A DNA stretch of 64,000 bases, from the NCBI GenBank assembly GCA_002699025.1, contig PABA01000112.1, positions 1 through 64,000 of the forward strand, read 5' to 3'. The notes under the pieces were generated by a model. The model was not told the DNA's origin. It saw nothing but the letters and a program-made list of their open reading frames with translations, and did no database searches. This stretch comes from Sandaracinus sp. (lineage in GTDB: Bacteria > Myxococcota_A > Polyangia > Polyangiales > Houyiibacteriaceae). Positions 56,207-64,000 of this stretch are shown piece by piece (the first letter of the stretch is position 1; each line of letters begins with the position of its first letter). The position numbers and the translations under genes are program-made.

Positions 56207-56782
56207 TCAGTCGACCAGGGTCCCCACGTGCTCGACGAGCTGGTCGAGCCCCGCCTGGTCGTTCCGGTAGTACCCCCGCACGTGCCCGTTCGGGCCGACC
56301 AGCACGAAGTGCGTCCCGTGGGGGATGTCACCCGTGTCCGCCTGCCGCTCCCCCATGCGTACGTGAAGCCCCTCCTCGATCGCGCGCCGCATCGCCTCGC
56401 GCTCCCCCGTCAGGAAGTGCCAGTTCGACGTATCCGCCCCGTGCTGCGCCGCGTAGGCCGTCAGCCGCTCGGGCGTGTCGTTCTCCGGGTCGACGCTGAA
56501 GGACACGAGCTGCACGGCCTCCCCATGCTCCGCGAGCCGGCGCTGCAGGTTGCCCATCTGCGTCGTCAGCATGGGGCAGACCGTCGGGCAGGTCGTGAAG
56601 ATCGTATTCGCGACCCAGACCTTCCCCGCGAGCTCCTCGCTGCGGAACGGCGCGCCGCTCTGGTCGACCAGCTCGAAGGCCGGCACCTCCGCGAGCGTCG
56701 GCGGCTCCTCCCCGCCGCAGCCCGCCCCGAGCGGGCCCAGCGCGAAGAGCGAGGCGACGAGCGCCCAGCGCCGCGGGCTCAC
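56207..56782 (-). CDS. SCO1/SenC-like copper chaperone for cytochrome oxidase
   Basis: The GTG start (56780-56782) overlaps the ctaB stop (GTGA). The 191-residue protein has a lipoprotein signal (LVASLFALGPLGAGC, Cys22) and a thioredoxin fold with the SCO copper motif: C65-x3-C69 in FTTCPTVCPM and a His at about 155 (DIPHGTHFVLVG). SCO proteins deliver copper to the CuA site of cytochrome oxidase. The coupling to the heme O synthase gene ctaB fits oxidase assembly. Confidence 0.9.
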   Translation of the reverse strand: MSPRRWALVASLFALGPLGAGCGGEEPPTLAEVPAFELVDQSGAPFRSEELAGKVWVANTIFTTCPTVCPMLTTQMGNLQRRLAEHGEAVQLVSFSVDPENDTPERLTAYAAQHGADTSNWHFLTGEREAMRRAIEEGLHVRMGERQADTGDIPHGTHFVLVGPNGHVRGYYRNDQAGLDQLVEHVGTLVD

Positions 56783-57699
56783 GACTGGAGGAGCGCGTCC
56801 ACCGAGAGCACCGCGAAGAGCAGCGTCAGGTAGACGAGGGAGACGATGAAGAGGCGCCGCGCCCAGCGGTTCTCGTTCGGCTTCGTGGGAGCCAGCGCGG
56901 CCCCGAGGAAGAGCGCGCCGAGCACGATCGCGGAGACCAGGTAGAGCGGCCCCGCGACCCGGAACACGTAGAGCAGGAGCGACGAGACGACGAGCAGCCC
57001 CGTGTAGGCGATCGCCTGGACCTTGGTCGCGGCGAGCCCGCGCTCGGAGGGCAGCGTCTTCAGGCCGGCCCGGTCGTAGTCGACCTGCCGGTAGACGGCG
57101 ATCGCCAGGAAGTGCGGCACCTGCCAGAAGAAGAGGATCGCGAAGAGCGCCAGGCCCGGCGCGTCGAGCGAGCCCGTGGCCGCCGTCCAGCCCATGAGCG
57201 GCGGCAGCGCGCCGGGCACCGAGCCGACCAGGAGGGCCGTCGACGAGGTCCGCTTCATCGGCGTGTAGATCGCGACGTAGCTGATCAGCGCGACGGCGCC
57301 GAGGAGGCCGGTGAGCGCGTTCACCGCGAAGGTGAGCAGCGGCACCGAGATCACGCCGAGGGTGACGCCGAGCCAGAGGGCGATCGTCGGCTGGAGGCGC
57401 CCGTCCGGCAGGGGCCGGTACATGGTGCGCTTCATCAGCCGGTCCGAGTCGCGCTCGAGCCAGCAGTTCAGGGCGTTCGCCGAGGCCACGACCGTCGCCG
57501 TGGTGATCAGCATGATCAGCGCCGTGCCGAGCGGGAGCGCGTCGGGCGCGAGCCACATGCCGCCGGCGGCCGTGATGAGGACCATCAGGGTGATGCGCGG
57601 CTTGGTGAGGGCCACGACGTCACGGAGCGTCGCCTTCAGCGGGCGGCGTTCGGGCCGGTCGGGGGCCGGTCGCGGAGAGGCCGGGAAGGTGTCACGCAT
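56779..57699 (-). CDS. ctaB: protoheme IX farnesyltransferase (heme O synthase)
   Basis: This 306-residue UbiA-family enzyme has the motif NALNCWLERDSDRLMKRT with the N-x3-D-x3-D Mg/isoprenyl-diphosphate site, then RPLPDGRL, and a second aspartate-rich region (VYRQVDYDRAGLKTLPSERG). About seven to eight membrane helices. It turns heme B into heme O. ATG 57697-57699 is my start; longer forms from 57729 or 57756 are possible. It is coupled to the SCO gene downstream, and the next enzyme of the pathway, heme A synthase, lies at 59891. Confidence 0.93.
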   Translation of the reverse strand: MRDTFPASPRPAPDRPERRPLKATLRDVVALTKPRITLMVLITAAGGMWLAPDALPLGTALIMLITTATVVASANALNCWLERDSDRLMKRTMYRPLPDGRLQPTIALWLGVTLGVISVPLLTFAVNALTGLLGAVALISYVAIYTPMKRTSSTALLVGSVPGALPPLMGWTAATGSLDAPGLALFAILFFWQVPHFLAIAVYRQVDYDRAGLKTLPSERGLAATKVQAIAYTGLLVVSSLLLYVFRVAGPLYLVSAIVLGALFLGAALAPTKPNENRWARRLFIVSLVYLTLLFAVLSVDALLQS

Positions 57700-57906
57700 G
57701 GGCGGCTCGGAGCGGAAACGCGCAGTCATATGGCCGATCGAGCCGGAGGGCGTCAAGGCGAGCCGGTCCCGGAGCCAGCTCGGCCCGGTCGGCGTGCCCT
57801 CCGACCCGAAGAGGCTGGGGTCGCCCGCCCACGGGGGAAAGGGCGGCGGAAAGGGCAGCGAAACGGGCCGCGAGGGCCGGGCGCCGAGGGGCGGGCCCTC
57901 GGCGAA

Positions 57907-59055
<1,149 letters not shown>

Positions 59056-59154
59056 GGCGGGAGCTTACCATCCCGCGCGGCCGAGCGCGCCGCTTCGAAG
59101 CGGGCTCGGCGAACGGCCGCGCAACCGGCATGGGCGCGGGGCGAAGACCGGCCC

Positions 59155-59880
59155 GTGCGACCCCGCCCCACCGACGCCCCCCGCCCGCCCGCGAGCGCCT
59201 CCCCGAAGCCCCGCGAGCGCGCCCCCCGCGAGCGCGCCGCCCGGGAGGCCGATCCCCGCGGCCCTGGCGCGCGCGGCTCGCGCCGCCGCCCGGGTGAGGG
59301 CCGCTCCCGCTTCGCCGCCCTGCTCGACCGCGTCCCCCCCGAGCGCTCCGGAGCCGGCGCGACGGGCCGCGCGAAGGGCGCCGCGCTCCCCGGCGATCTC
59401 GCCCCCCTCGCCGAGCGCCTGGCCGCCCTGGGCGAGCGAGGCGGGCGACGCGGCGCCCGGCCCGAGGACACCCCGCCCCCCGAGGCGACGCGGCGTCGTC
59501 CGACCGGCGGCGAGCCGCTCCGCGACGACGCCCCGCCCGCCGAGGCGCTCGCGCGCTTCGAGCTCCCGCCTCCGGTGACGCTCCCCCCGCCCGGCGGCGC
59601 CGCCCCCACCGGCTCGGCCCGCGAGCGCGCCGAGGCCGCCGCCCTCGCCGAACGCGTGCTCACCTCGCTCCGCGTCGGCACGGTCCGCGGCCAGCGCGAG
59701 GTGCGCCTCCGCCTCGGCCGCGGCTGGGAAGGCGTCGAGGTGCGCCTCCGCCTCGAGGGGGGCGAGGTCGTCCCCGAGCTCCACGGCGAGGATCGCGCGC
59801 GCGCCGCCGCCCTCGCCGCCCGCCTGGACGCCGCCCTCGCCGCCCGGGGCGTCCGCGCCCGCCCCGCGACCTGCGCCTGA
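59155..59880 (+). CDS. FliK/SctP-like type III secretion protein (putative)
   Basis: GTG 59155 is the probable start (241 residues); codons upstream lose meaning. About 150 residues are disordered (Pro/Arg/Ala). The last 90 residues resemble the C-terminal domain of hook-length/needle-length proteins: ALAERVLTSLRVG, QREVRLRLGRGWEGVEVRLR, LEGGEVVPELHGEDRARA and AALAARLDAALAARG. The overall shape (disordered N-terminus, FliK-like C-terminus) and the SctQ gene 1 kb away on the same strand support the call. It reads opposite to the kinase and to ctaA. Evidence from sequence alone is moderate, as high GC opens many frames here. Confidence 0.6.
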   Translation: MRPRPTDAPRPPASASPKPRERAPRERAAREADPRGPGARGSRRRPGEGRSRFAALLDRVPPERSGAGATGRAKGAALPGDLAPLAERLAALGERGGRRGARPEDTPPPEATRRRPTGGEPLRDDAPPAEALARFELPPPVTLPPPGGAAPTGSARERAEAAALAERVLTSLRVGTVRGQREVRLRLGRGWEGVEVRLRLEGGEVVPELHGEDRARAAALAARLDAALAARGVRARPATCA

Positions 59881-59890
59881 GCGCGGGGCG

Positions 59891-60883
59891 TCAGGCCCCA
59901 GCGGGCTCGGGCGTGCGCCCCTCGACCGTCTCCGCGCGCGTCGCCCACGCCGGCGCGCCGAGCGCCAGCCAGAGCAGGCCCACCCAGATCAGATCGGCCA
60001 CCAGCAGGTGCACGAGCTGGAGCCAGACCGGCGCCAGGAGCAACACGTTCAGCGAGCCGAGCGCCAGCTGCACGACGACCACGCCGGCCAGCCCCCAGGC
60101 CCGCGCACGCCAGCGCCCCTCCGCGTTCATGGCCACGCTCCCCGCCAGGAACGCCGCCGCCGCGCCGACGACGACCGCCGAGAGCGGGTGCCAGACGCGG
60201 AGCCGGAGGAAGACGTGCGCCGTCGCGTCGAGGTCCTGCTCGAAGCCCTCGCGGAGGCTGCTCACGGGGAAGAGCGTGTCGCCGAGGGCCGCGATGGCGC
60301 CCGTGATCCCGACGAAGAGGAGCCCGACGAAGACGGCCCCGAAGGCCCAGCGGAGCCCGCGCGTGGGGAGGCGGAGCCGCCCGCCGCCGTGCGCCCACCA
60401 GGCGTGCAGCGTGAGCGCCGTGAGCAGGAGGAAGGTGTTCACGAGGTGCGCCCCGGCCCACCAGCCGCGCGCGTGGTCCGGGTTCTCGGCGACCATCCGG
60501 AAGATCACGAGCCCGGCCCCCACGAGCGCCTCGGTGGTCATGAAGAAGAAGCCGAGGAAGGCGCCGCGGCGCACGAGGTGATCCTTCGGGAAACCCCGCG
60601 CCGCGACGATCCAGAAGGCGAGCGCGCCGATCCACGCGAGGCCCGAGGTGATGCGATGGGTGAGCTCGACGATCGTCTTCGTGGCCGGCGCCGCCGGGAC
60701 GACCTCGCCGTTGCAGAGGGGCCAGTGGTCACCGCAGCCGTCGCCGCTGAGCGTCGCCCGCACCAGCGCGCCCCAGAGGATGACGGCGATCGTGTAGCCG
60801 ACGAAGACCGTCGCCATCCGCCGGTAGCGGGGCGAGGCCGGCGCGTGCACGTCGTCGTCCGCGGTGCCCATCGCCCGATCCAT
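59891..60883 (-). CDS. ctaA: heme A synthase (COX15/CtaA)
   Basis: The 330-residue protein has eight membrane helices in two halves, each with two His heme ligands: VELTHRITSGLAW and GAHLVNTFLLLTAL in the first half, LRVWHPLSAVVVG and QLVHLLVADLIW in the second. The extracytoplasmic Cys pair (GDGCGDHWPLCNGE) of one CtaA type is present. It converts heme O to heme A. Stop and start lie between two type III-like genes on the other strand. Start ATG 60881-60883, or an ATG four codons later. Confidence 0.92.
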   Translation of the reverse strand: MDRAMGTADDDVHAPASPRYRRMATVFVGYTIAVILWGALVRATLSGDGCGDHWPLCNGEVVPAAPATKTIVELTHRITSGLAWIGALAFWIVAARGFPKDHLVRRGAFLGFFFMTTEALVGAGLVIFRMVAENPDHARGWWAGAHLVNTFLLLTALTLHAWWAHGGGRLRLPTRGLRWAFGAVFVGLLFVGITGAIAALGDTLFPVSSLREGFEQDLDATAHVFLRLRVWHPLSAVVVGAAAAFLAGSVAMNAEGRWRARAWGLAGVVVVQLALGSLNVLLLAPVWLQLVHLLVADLIWVGLLWLALGAPAWATRAETVEGRTPEPAGA

Positions 60884-60921
60884 TGGACCAGCGCCCCCGC
60901 CGAGGCAAGGAGGCCGCCGTT

Positions 60922-62226
60922 GTGAGCCCGCCCCCGAGCCGCCATACTCGCCGCCCCGTGCGCGATGCTCCCGAGGCCCGGCCCTACCCCTTCGAGCGCT
61001 GGCCCCGCGCGCCCCGCTCGGAGGTCGCCCTGCGCCGCCGCTGCGCCCGGGCGCTCCCCCTCCGCCGGCTGGACGAGGCCACGGGCGCGCTGGCGAGCCT
61101 CCTCGGCGCCCCGGTCGTCGCCGGCCCGCGCCGCCTGGACGTCTGCCCGCCCGGCGCCCTCGCCGACTCGCTCGCCGAACCGCTCGTGGCCGCCATCCTC
61201 GTCGGCGCCGCGCCCCGCCTCCCGGCGCTCGCCCTCGAGCTCTCGCCGGACCTCGCCCTCGCTGCCATCGACGGCATCCTCGGCGGCGACGGCGCGCCGA
61301 TCGGCGATCCGAACGCGCGCCTCTCGGACGTCGAGCGGGGCGTGCTCGCCTTCGGTGTCGCCCACGTGCTCCAGCGGGCCGCCTCGCCGCTCCGGGTCGC
61401 CGCCGTGGTCACGACGACCGCCGGCCTCGCCGCCGCGCTCGGGGACGAGGGCAGCGCGGCCTGGAGCGTCGAGCTGACGCTCGGCGCCGTCCACGGCGTG
61501 GCCCGCCTCTGGGTCCCGGAGGACGCGACGCTCCCGGAGCCCACGCCCCCGGACGCCGCCCCCTGGGGCCCGCTCCCGTTGACGCTCGCCCTCGACGCCG
61601 GCGAAGCCACCCTCGACGCCGAGGACCTCCGCTCGCTCGCGCCCGGTGACATCGTCGTGCTCGACGCCGGCTGGACGACCCCGGGCGACACGGGCAGGGA
61701 CGGCTCGGGAGACGCCGCGACCGCGAACGACGCCGCCGCGGACGCCACGGCCGCGGAGGACGCCGCCGCGAAGGGCGCCGCCGCGGAGGACGCCGCATCC
61801 GGCGACGCCACGCGCCGCGCCCGGGCCCGCCTCGTCGGCGCCCGGCGGACGACCTGGTGGTGCGCTCGCGACGCGGCCGGCTGGCGCGTCGAGCGCATCG
61901 AACGCAGCTGGGCCGAGGCCGCCCCAGCCCGAGGAGACGAAGCCATGAGCGACGAAGACACCGAAGGCACCGACCCCGGCCGCGACGCGCCCGCCACCCT
62001 CACGGATCTCGGCGACGCGCCCGTCGAGGTCGCCGTCGAGCTCGGCCGCCTGCGCCTCAGCCTCGCCCAGCTCACGGCGCTCCGCCCCGGCGAGCTCCTC
62101 TCGACCGGCGTGCCCATCGGCGAGCGGGTCCGCCTCCGCGCCGGGGACACGATCCTCGGCGAGGGCGAGCTCGTCGACGTCGAGGGCGAGGTCGGCGTCC
62201 GCATCCTGCACCTCGCCGGGAGCTGA
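60922..62226 (+). CDS. sctQ: SctQ-like type III secretion C-ring protein
   Basis: GTG 60922 has AAGGAGG eight bases upstream and gives 434 residues. The N-terminal part (about residues 15-240) is alpha/beta and typical of SctQ N-domains. An Ala/Asp-rich linker from a repeat (AADATAAEDAAAKGAAAEDA) follows. The last 75 residues are a SpoA domain (EVAVELGRLRLSLAQLTALR, then GELLSTGVPIGERVRLRAGD), the signature of FliN/YscQ. SctQ makes the sorting platform under the injectisome. An internal start (next entry) is likely. The rest of the injectisome genes are not in this window. Confidence 0.85.
   Translation: MSPPPSRHTRRPVRDAPEARPYPFERWPRAPRSEVALRRRCARALPLRRLDEATGALASLLGAPVVAGPRRLDVCPPGALADSLAEPLVAAILVGAAPRLPALALELSPDLALAAIDGILGGDGAPIGDPNARLSDVERGVLAFGVAHVLQRAASPLRVAAVVTTTAGLAAALGDEGSAAWSVELTLGAVHGVARLWVPEDATLPEPTPPDAAPWGPLPLTLALDAGEATLDAEDLRSLAPGDIVVLDAGWTTPGDTGRDGSGDAATANDAAADATAAEDAAAKGAAAEDAASGDATRRARARLVGARRTTWWCARDAAGWRVERIERSWAEAAPARGDEAMSDEDTEGTDPGRDAPATLTDLGDAPVEVAVELGRLRLSLAQLTALRPGELLSTGVPIGERVRLRAGDTILGEGELVDVEGEVGVRILHLAGS
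61945..62226 (+). CDS. internal translation product SctQ-C (putative)
   Basis: ATG 61945 inside sctQ is preceded by GAGGAG with an eight-base spacing and lies in frame. It would give a 93-residue protein made of the SpoA domain. In Yersinia, Salmonella and Shigella the C-terminal part of SctQ is also made from an internal start and is needed for the platform. The presence of a good ribosome-binding site where that start would be expected supports the same here. Confidence 0.6.
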   Translation: MSDEDTEGTDPGRDAPATLTDLGDAPVEVAVELGRLRLSLAQLTALRPGELLSTGVPIGERVRLRAGDTILGEGELVDVEGEVGVRILHLAGS

Positions 62227-62308
62227 GCGGGCGAGGCCACGCGGCCGATGGCGAGGCCGCGGGGCCGATTTGTTGACCGCCCCGCGAGCCCCATGCTTCA
62301 GAGAAGGG

Positions 62309-62785
62309 GTGCGACGCTCCATCCCCCTCCTCGGGCTCGGCCTCACGCTCCTCCTCGGCTGCGGCAGCGAGGCCGCCGGCACCGGCGCGCAGCGCACCGA
62401 GACGCCCGAGCCGGTCGCCGTGAGCGCGCCCGAGCCGGAGCGCTGGGAGTCCCCGGACACCGCGGGCCGCATCCCGCGCGCCGACCTCCTGCTCGTCCTC
62501 GACGCCGGCCTCGGCCGCTTCCTCCAGGGCGTGCGCACCGAGCCGCACCTCGAGGGCGGCGCCTTCGTGGGCTTCCGCGTGCACGAGCTCTGGCCGAACG
62601 ACCGGCGCTTCGCCGATCTCCCCCTGGCCGCCGGCGACACGGTGACGCACGTGAACGCCTCGCCCATCGAGCGCCCCGAGCAGGCCCTCGCCGTCTGGAA
62701 CGAGCTGCGCGTGGCGAGCGAGCTGGTCGTCACCTACCTCCACGACGGCCAGGAGCACGAGCTCCGCTACGCCATCGTGGACTGA
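62309..62785 (+). CDS. lipoprotein with PDZ (GspC-like) domain
   Basis: GTG 62309 gives 158 residues beginning VRRSIPLLGLGLTLLLGC, a lipoprotein signal. The frame is also open from TTG 62270. The last 80 residues form a PDZ of the type II secretion protein C kind: GFRVHELWPNDRRFADLPL, AAGDTVTHVNASPIERPEQ and RVASELVVTYLHDGQEHE. It could be a periplasmic gate or clamp. Whether it belongs to a secretion apparatus is not clear because no other gsp gene is present. It follows the SctQ gene by 82 bases. Confidence 0.75.
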   Translation: MRRSIPLLGLGLTLLLGCGSEAAGTGAQRTETPEPVAVSAPEPERWESPDTAGRIPRADLLLVLDAGLGRFLQGVRTEPHLEGGAFVGFRVHELWPNDRRFADLPLAAGDTVTHVNASPIERPEQALAVWNELRVASELVVTYLHDGQEHELRYAIVD

Positions 62786-62899
62786 CTCCGAACCGACGCG
62801 CGCGCTCGGGCCCGGCCCGACCGCTCCGCCCGCCCCCGCCGATGACGAGGCCACGCGCCGCAGCGCGGGCTCCCCGAACGCGCGAGCACGGCCCGCCGC

Positions 62900-63559
62900 T
62901 CAGCCGTCCGGGTCCTCGCCACGGAGGATGCGCACCTCGCGCATCACGTCCTTCGCCACCGCCTCCACCGACTGCTCCCCGTCCACGTGGACGATCCGGT
63001 CGTCGGGGAAGTGCTTCTCGATGTCCCCGTAGAAGGCCGCCAGCTGCTCCTGCAGCTCCTGGTCGTCGTAGATCTCGCGCCCCCGCCCGCGCTCCACGCG
63101 CCGCCGCCGCGCCTCCTCCGGCGAGATGTCGAGCACCAGCGTCAGGTCCGGTCGCCGCGCGTGCACGTTCAGCTGCTTCACCCAGGCGAGCGTCTCCGCC
63201 TCGCCGCCTCCGGTGATCGACTGATACGCCACCGAGGAGTGGTCGTAGCGGTCGCTCAGCACCGTCACCCCGTCGAGGAGGTTCGGCTGGATCTCCGCCT
63301 CGACATGGTCGAGCCGGTCCGCCGCGAAGAGGAGCGCCATGGTCGTCCAGCTCGGCGGCCGCGGCCCCCGGATGCCCGGCACGACCACGCGGTTCGTGAG
63401 GATCTGCCGGAGCAGCATGCCGATCGGCCCGTCGCTCGGCTCGCGCGTCGCGTGCACCGGAAGCCCACGCGCCCGGAGGCCTTCGGCGAGCCGCTTGGTC
63501 TGCGTCGTCGTCCCCGCGCCGTCCACGCCCTCGAGCGCGATGAAGAGGCCCTCGATCAT
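62900..63559 (-). CDS. tmk: thymidylate kinase with a P-loop lysine replaced
   Basis: The 219-residue protein has the dTMP-kinase layout: the P-loop region FIALEGVDGAGTTTQTKRL, then REPSDGPIGMLLRQIL, the TMP-binding DRYDHSSVAYQS, and LTLVLDISPEEARRRRVERG with the LID Arg residues. The P-loop normally reads G-x-D-G-x-G-K-[ST]-T; here Lys is Thr (codon ACG at about 63511). The REP-x-D-G variant of the TRExGGT motif is also unusual. It may still work with the Lys role taken by another residue, or be a divergent family member. Identity as tmk is firm from the rest. Confidence 0.9.
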   Translation of the reverse strand: MIEGLFIALEGVDGAGTTTQTKRLAEGLRARGLPVHATREPSDGPIGMLLRQILTNRVVVPGIRGPRPPSWTTMALLFAADRLDHVEAEIQPNLLDGVTVLSDRYDHSSVAYQSITGGGEAETLAWVKQLNVHARRPDLTLVLDISPEEARRRRVERGRGREIYDDQELQEQLAAFYGDIEKHFPDDRIVHVDGEQSVEAVAKDVMREVRILRGEDPDG

Positions 63560-63611
63560 GGACCCGACCGTATCAGAGCCCCCGATCCGGGAGTAGGCGC
63601 CGCGAGCGGGC

Positions 63612-64000
63612 TCATCGACGGCACGCCGCCTCGTCCCCGAGCCGGCAGAGGCTCCGCCGCGCCCGCCCGGCCAGCGGCCCCTCCGGGGAGGCCTCCAGGT
63701 AGCGCTCGAAGGCCGCTCGCGCCGCGGAGGTCTCGCCGAGCGCCGAGCGCATCTGCCCGAGCGCGAAGAGCGCGTTCGCCCCCTCCGCCGTGCCGCGCCC
63801 CGCCCGGGAGGCGCGCCGGTAGGCCTCGGCCGCCTGCCGCGCGTCGCCCTCGCGCCGGAAGACCATCGCGATGTCGCTCCAGGCCCGCGCCCGCGTGCGC
63901 CGCGAACGGGTGGTGCGCGCGATCGCCAGCAGCTCGTGCCGGGCCCGCCCGAACTCGCCGCGATCGAGCAGCCGCATCGCCAGGTCGAAGCGCGCGTCGT
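63612..64000 (-). CDS. C-terminal part of a TPR protein, cut by the window edge
   Basis: The frame is open from the window end to the stop at 63612-63614 and continues upstream out of the window. Visible residues include DARFDLAMRLLDRGEFGRAR, RARAWSDIAMVFRREGDARQ and ALFALGQMRSALGETSAARA, which are TPR-type helical pairs, then a Cys pair near the end (SLCRLGDEAACRR). Proteins with such C-termini often carry an N-terminal FecR- or anti-sigma-like part, but that part is not visible, so no role is given. Confidence 0.75.
   Translation of the reverse strand, partial: DARFDLAMRLLDRGEFGRARHELLAIARTTRSRRTRARAWSDIAMVFRREGDARQAAEAYRRASRAGRGTAEGANALFALGQMRSALGETSAARAAFERYLEASPEGPLAGRARRSLCRLGDEAACRR

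Overview
The window comes from a very GC-rich (roughly 73-75% by eye) genome that codes densely on both strands with strong third-position GC. Many genes are coupled by 4-base ATGA or GTGA stop/start overlaps. The gene content points to a myxobacterium, probably of the Sandaracinaceae/Polyangiales type. This rests on a Glt-like gliding-motility gene set, AgmX/PglI-type TonB-like proteins, Hanks-type kinases fused to an AAA ATPase, an FHA-LuxR regulator, a MYXO-CTERM-like sorting tail, and many tandem repeats both between and inside genes. The assignment is inference from gene content only.

Layout. (1) 1-180 is the tail of a plus-strand gene. (2) 481-10637, minus strand: seven tightly coupled genes in the order outer-membrane barrel, anchored beta protein, TPR, TPR, TPR lipoprotein, small secreted protein, and single-pass FHA-like/TonB-like protein. 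This matches the core of the Myxococcus xanthus Glt machinery, here in one operon. (3) 10638-11586: a long divergent intergenic region. (4) 11587-29924, plus strand: fourteen genes in one direction, mostly overlapping. They are two GNAT-like proteins, a GH3-type acyl-amide synthetase, a Rieske oxygenase, an RnfD-like membrane domain fused to a CRTAC1/UnbV protein, a membrane protein, an alpha/beta hydrolase with a lysine-rich tail, an isoprenylcysteine-methyltransferase-like protein, a fatty-acid desaturase, a TSUP transporter, an MMPL/RND exporter, an outer-membrane barrel and a LolA-like periplasmic carrier. I read this as an undescribed biosynthesis-and-export pathway for a hydrophobic, probably fatty-acyl, product. 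It is the best candidate in the window for a new system.

(5) 30137-36865: a DSGPP-repeat lipoprotein, a large kinase-ATPase-TPR protein on the minus strand, an FHA-LuxR regulator and an outer-membrane protein. (6) 37492-43436: a sensor histidine kinase, a CPA2/Kef-type antiporter broken by an in-frame amber codon, a TerB-like protein, a PilZ protein, and a zinc-ribbon TonB-like protein resembling AgmX/GltJ. (7) 43688-50459: a tripartite RND efflux operon whose TolC carries an N-terminal ABC-type binding domain. (8) 50824-55940: a lipoprotein, an acyl-CoA thioesterase, purF and a DUF2330 surface protein. (9) 56207-62785: cytochrome-oxidase assembly genes (SCO, ctaB, ctaA), a Ser/Thr kinase, two type III secretion-like genes (FliK/SctP-like, and SctQ with a likely internal start) and a PDZ lipoprotein. 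(10) 62900-64000: a thymidylate kinase with an altered P-loop and a partial TPR gene.

The intergenic DNA is unusually structured. A dispersed element with a 9-bp hairpin sits just after several stop codons. Near-identical arrays of a GTGCCC hexamer follow four stop codons in the sense direction. Degenerate 14-15-bp tandem arrays occur at two loci, and GCGTCA boxes cluster upstream of several genes. No rRNA, tRNA, CRISPR array, insertion sequence or prophage was recognised.
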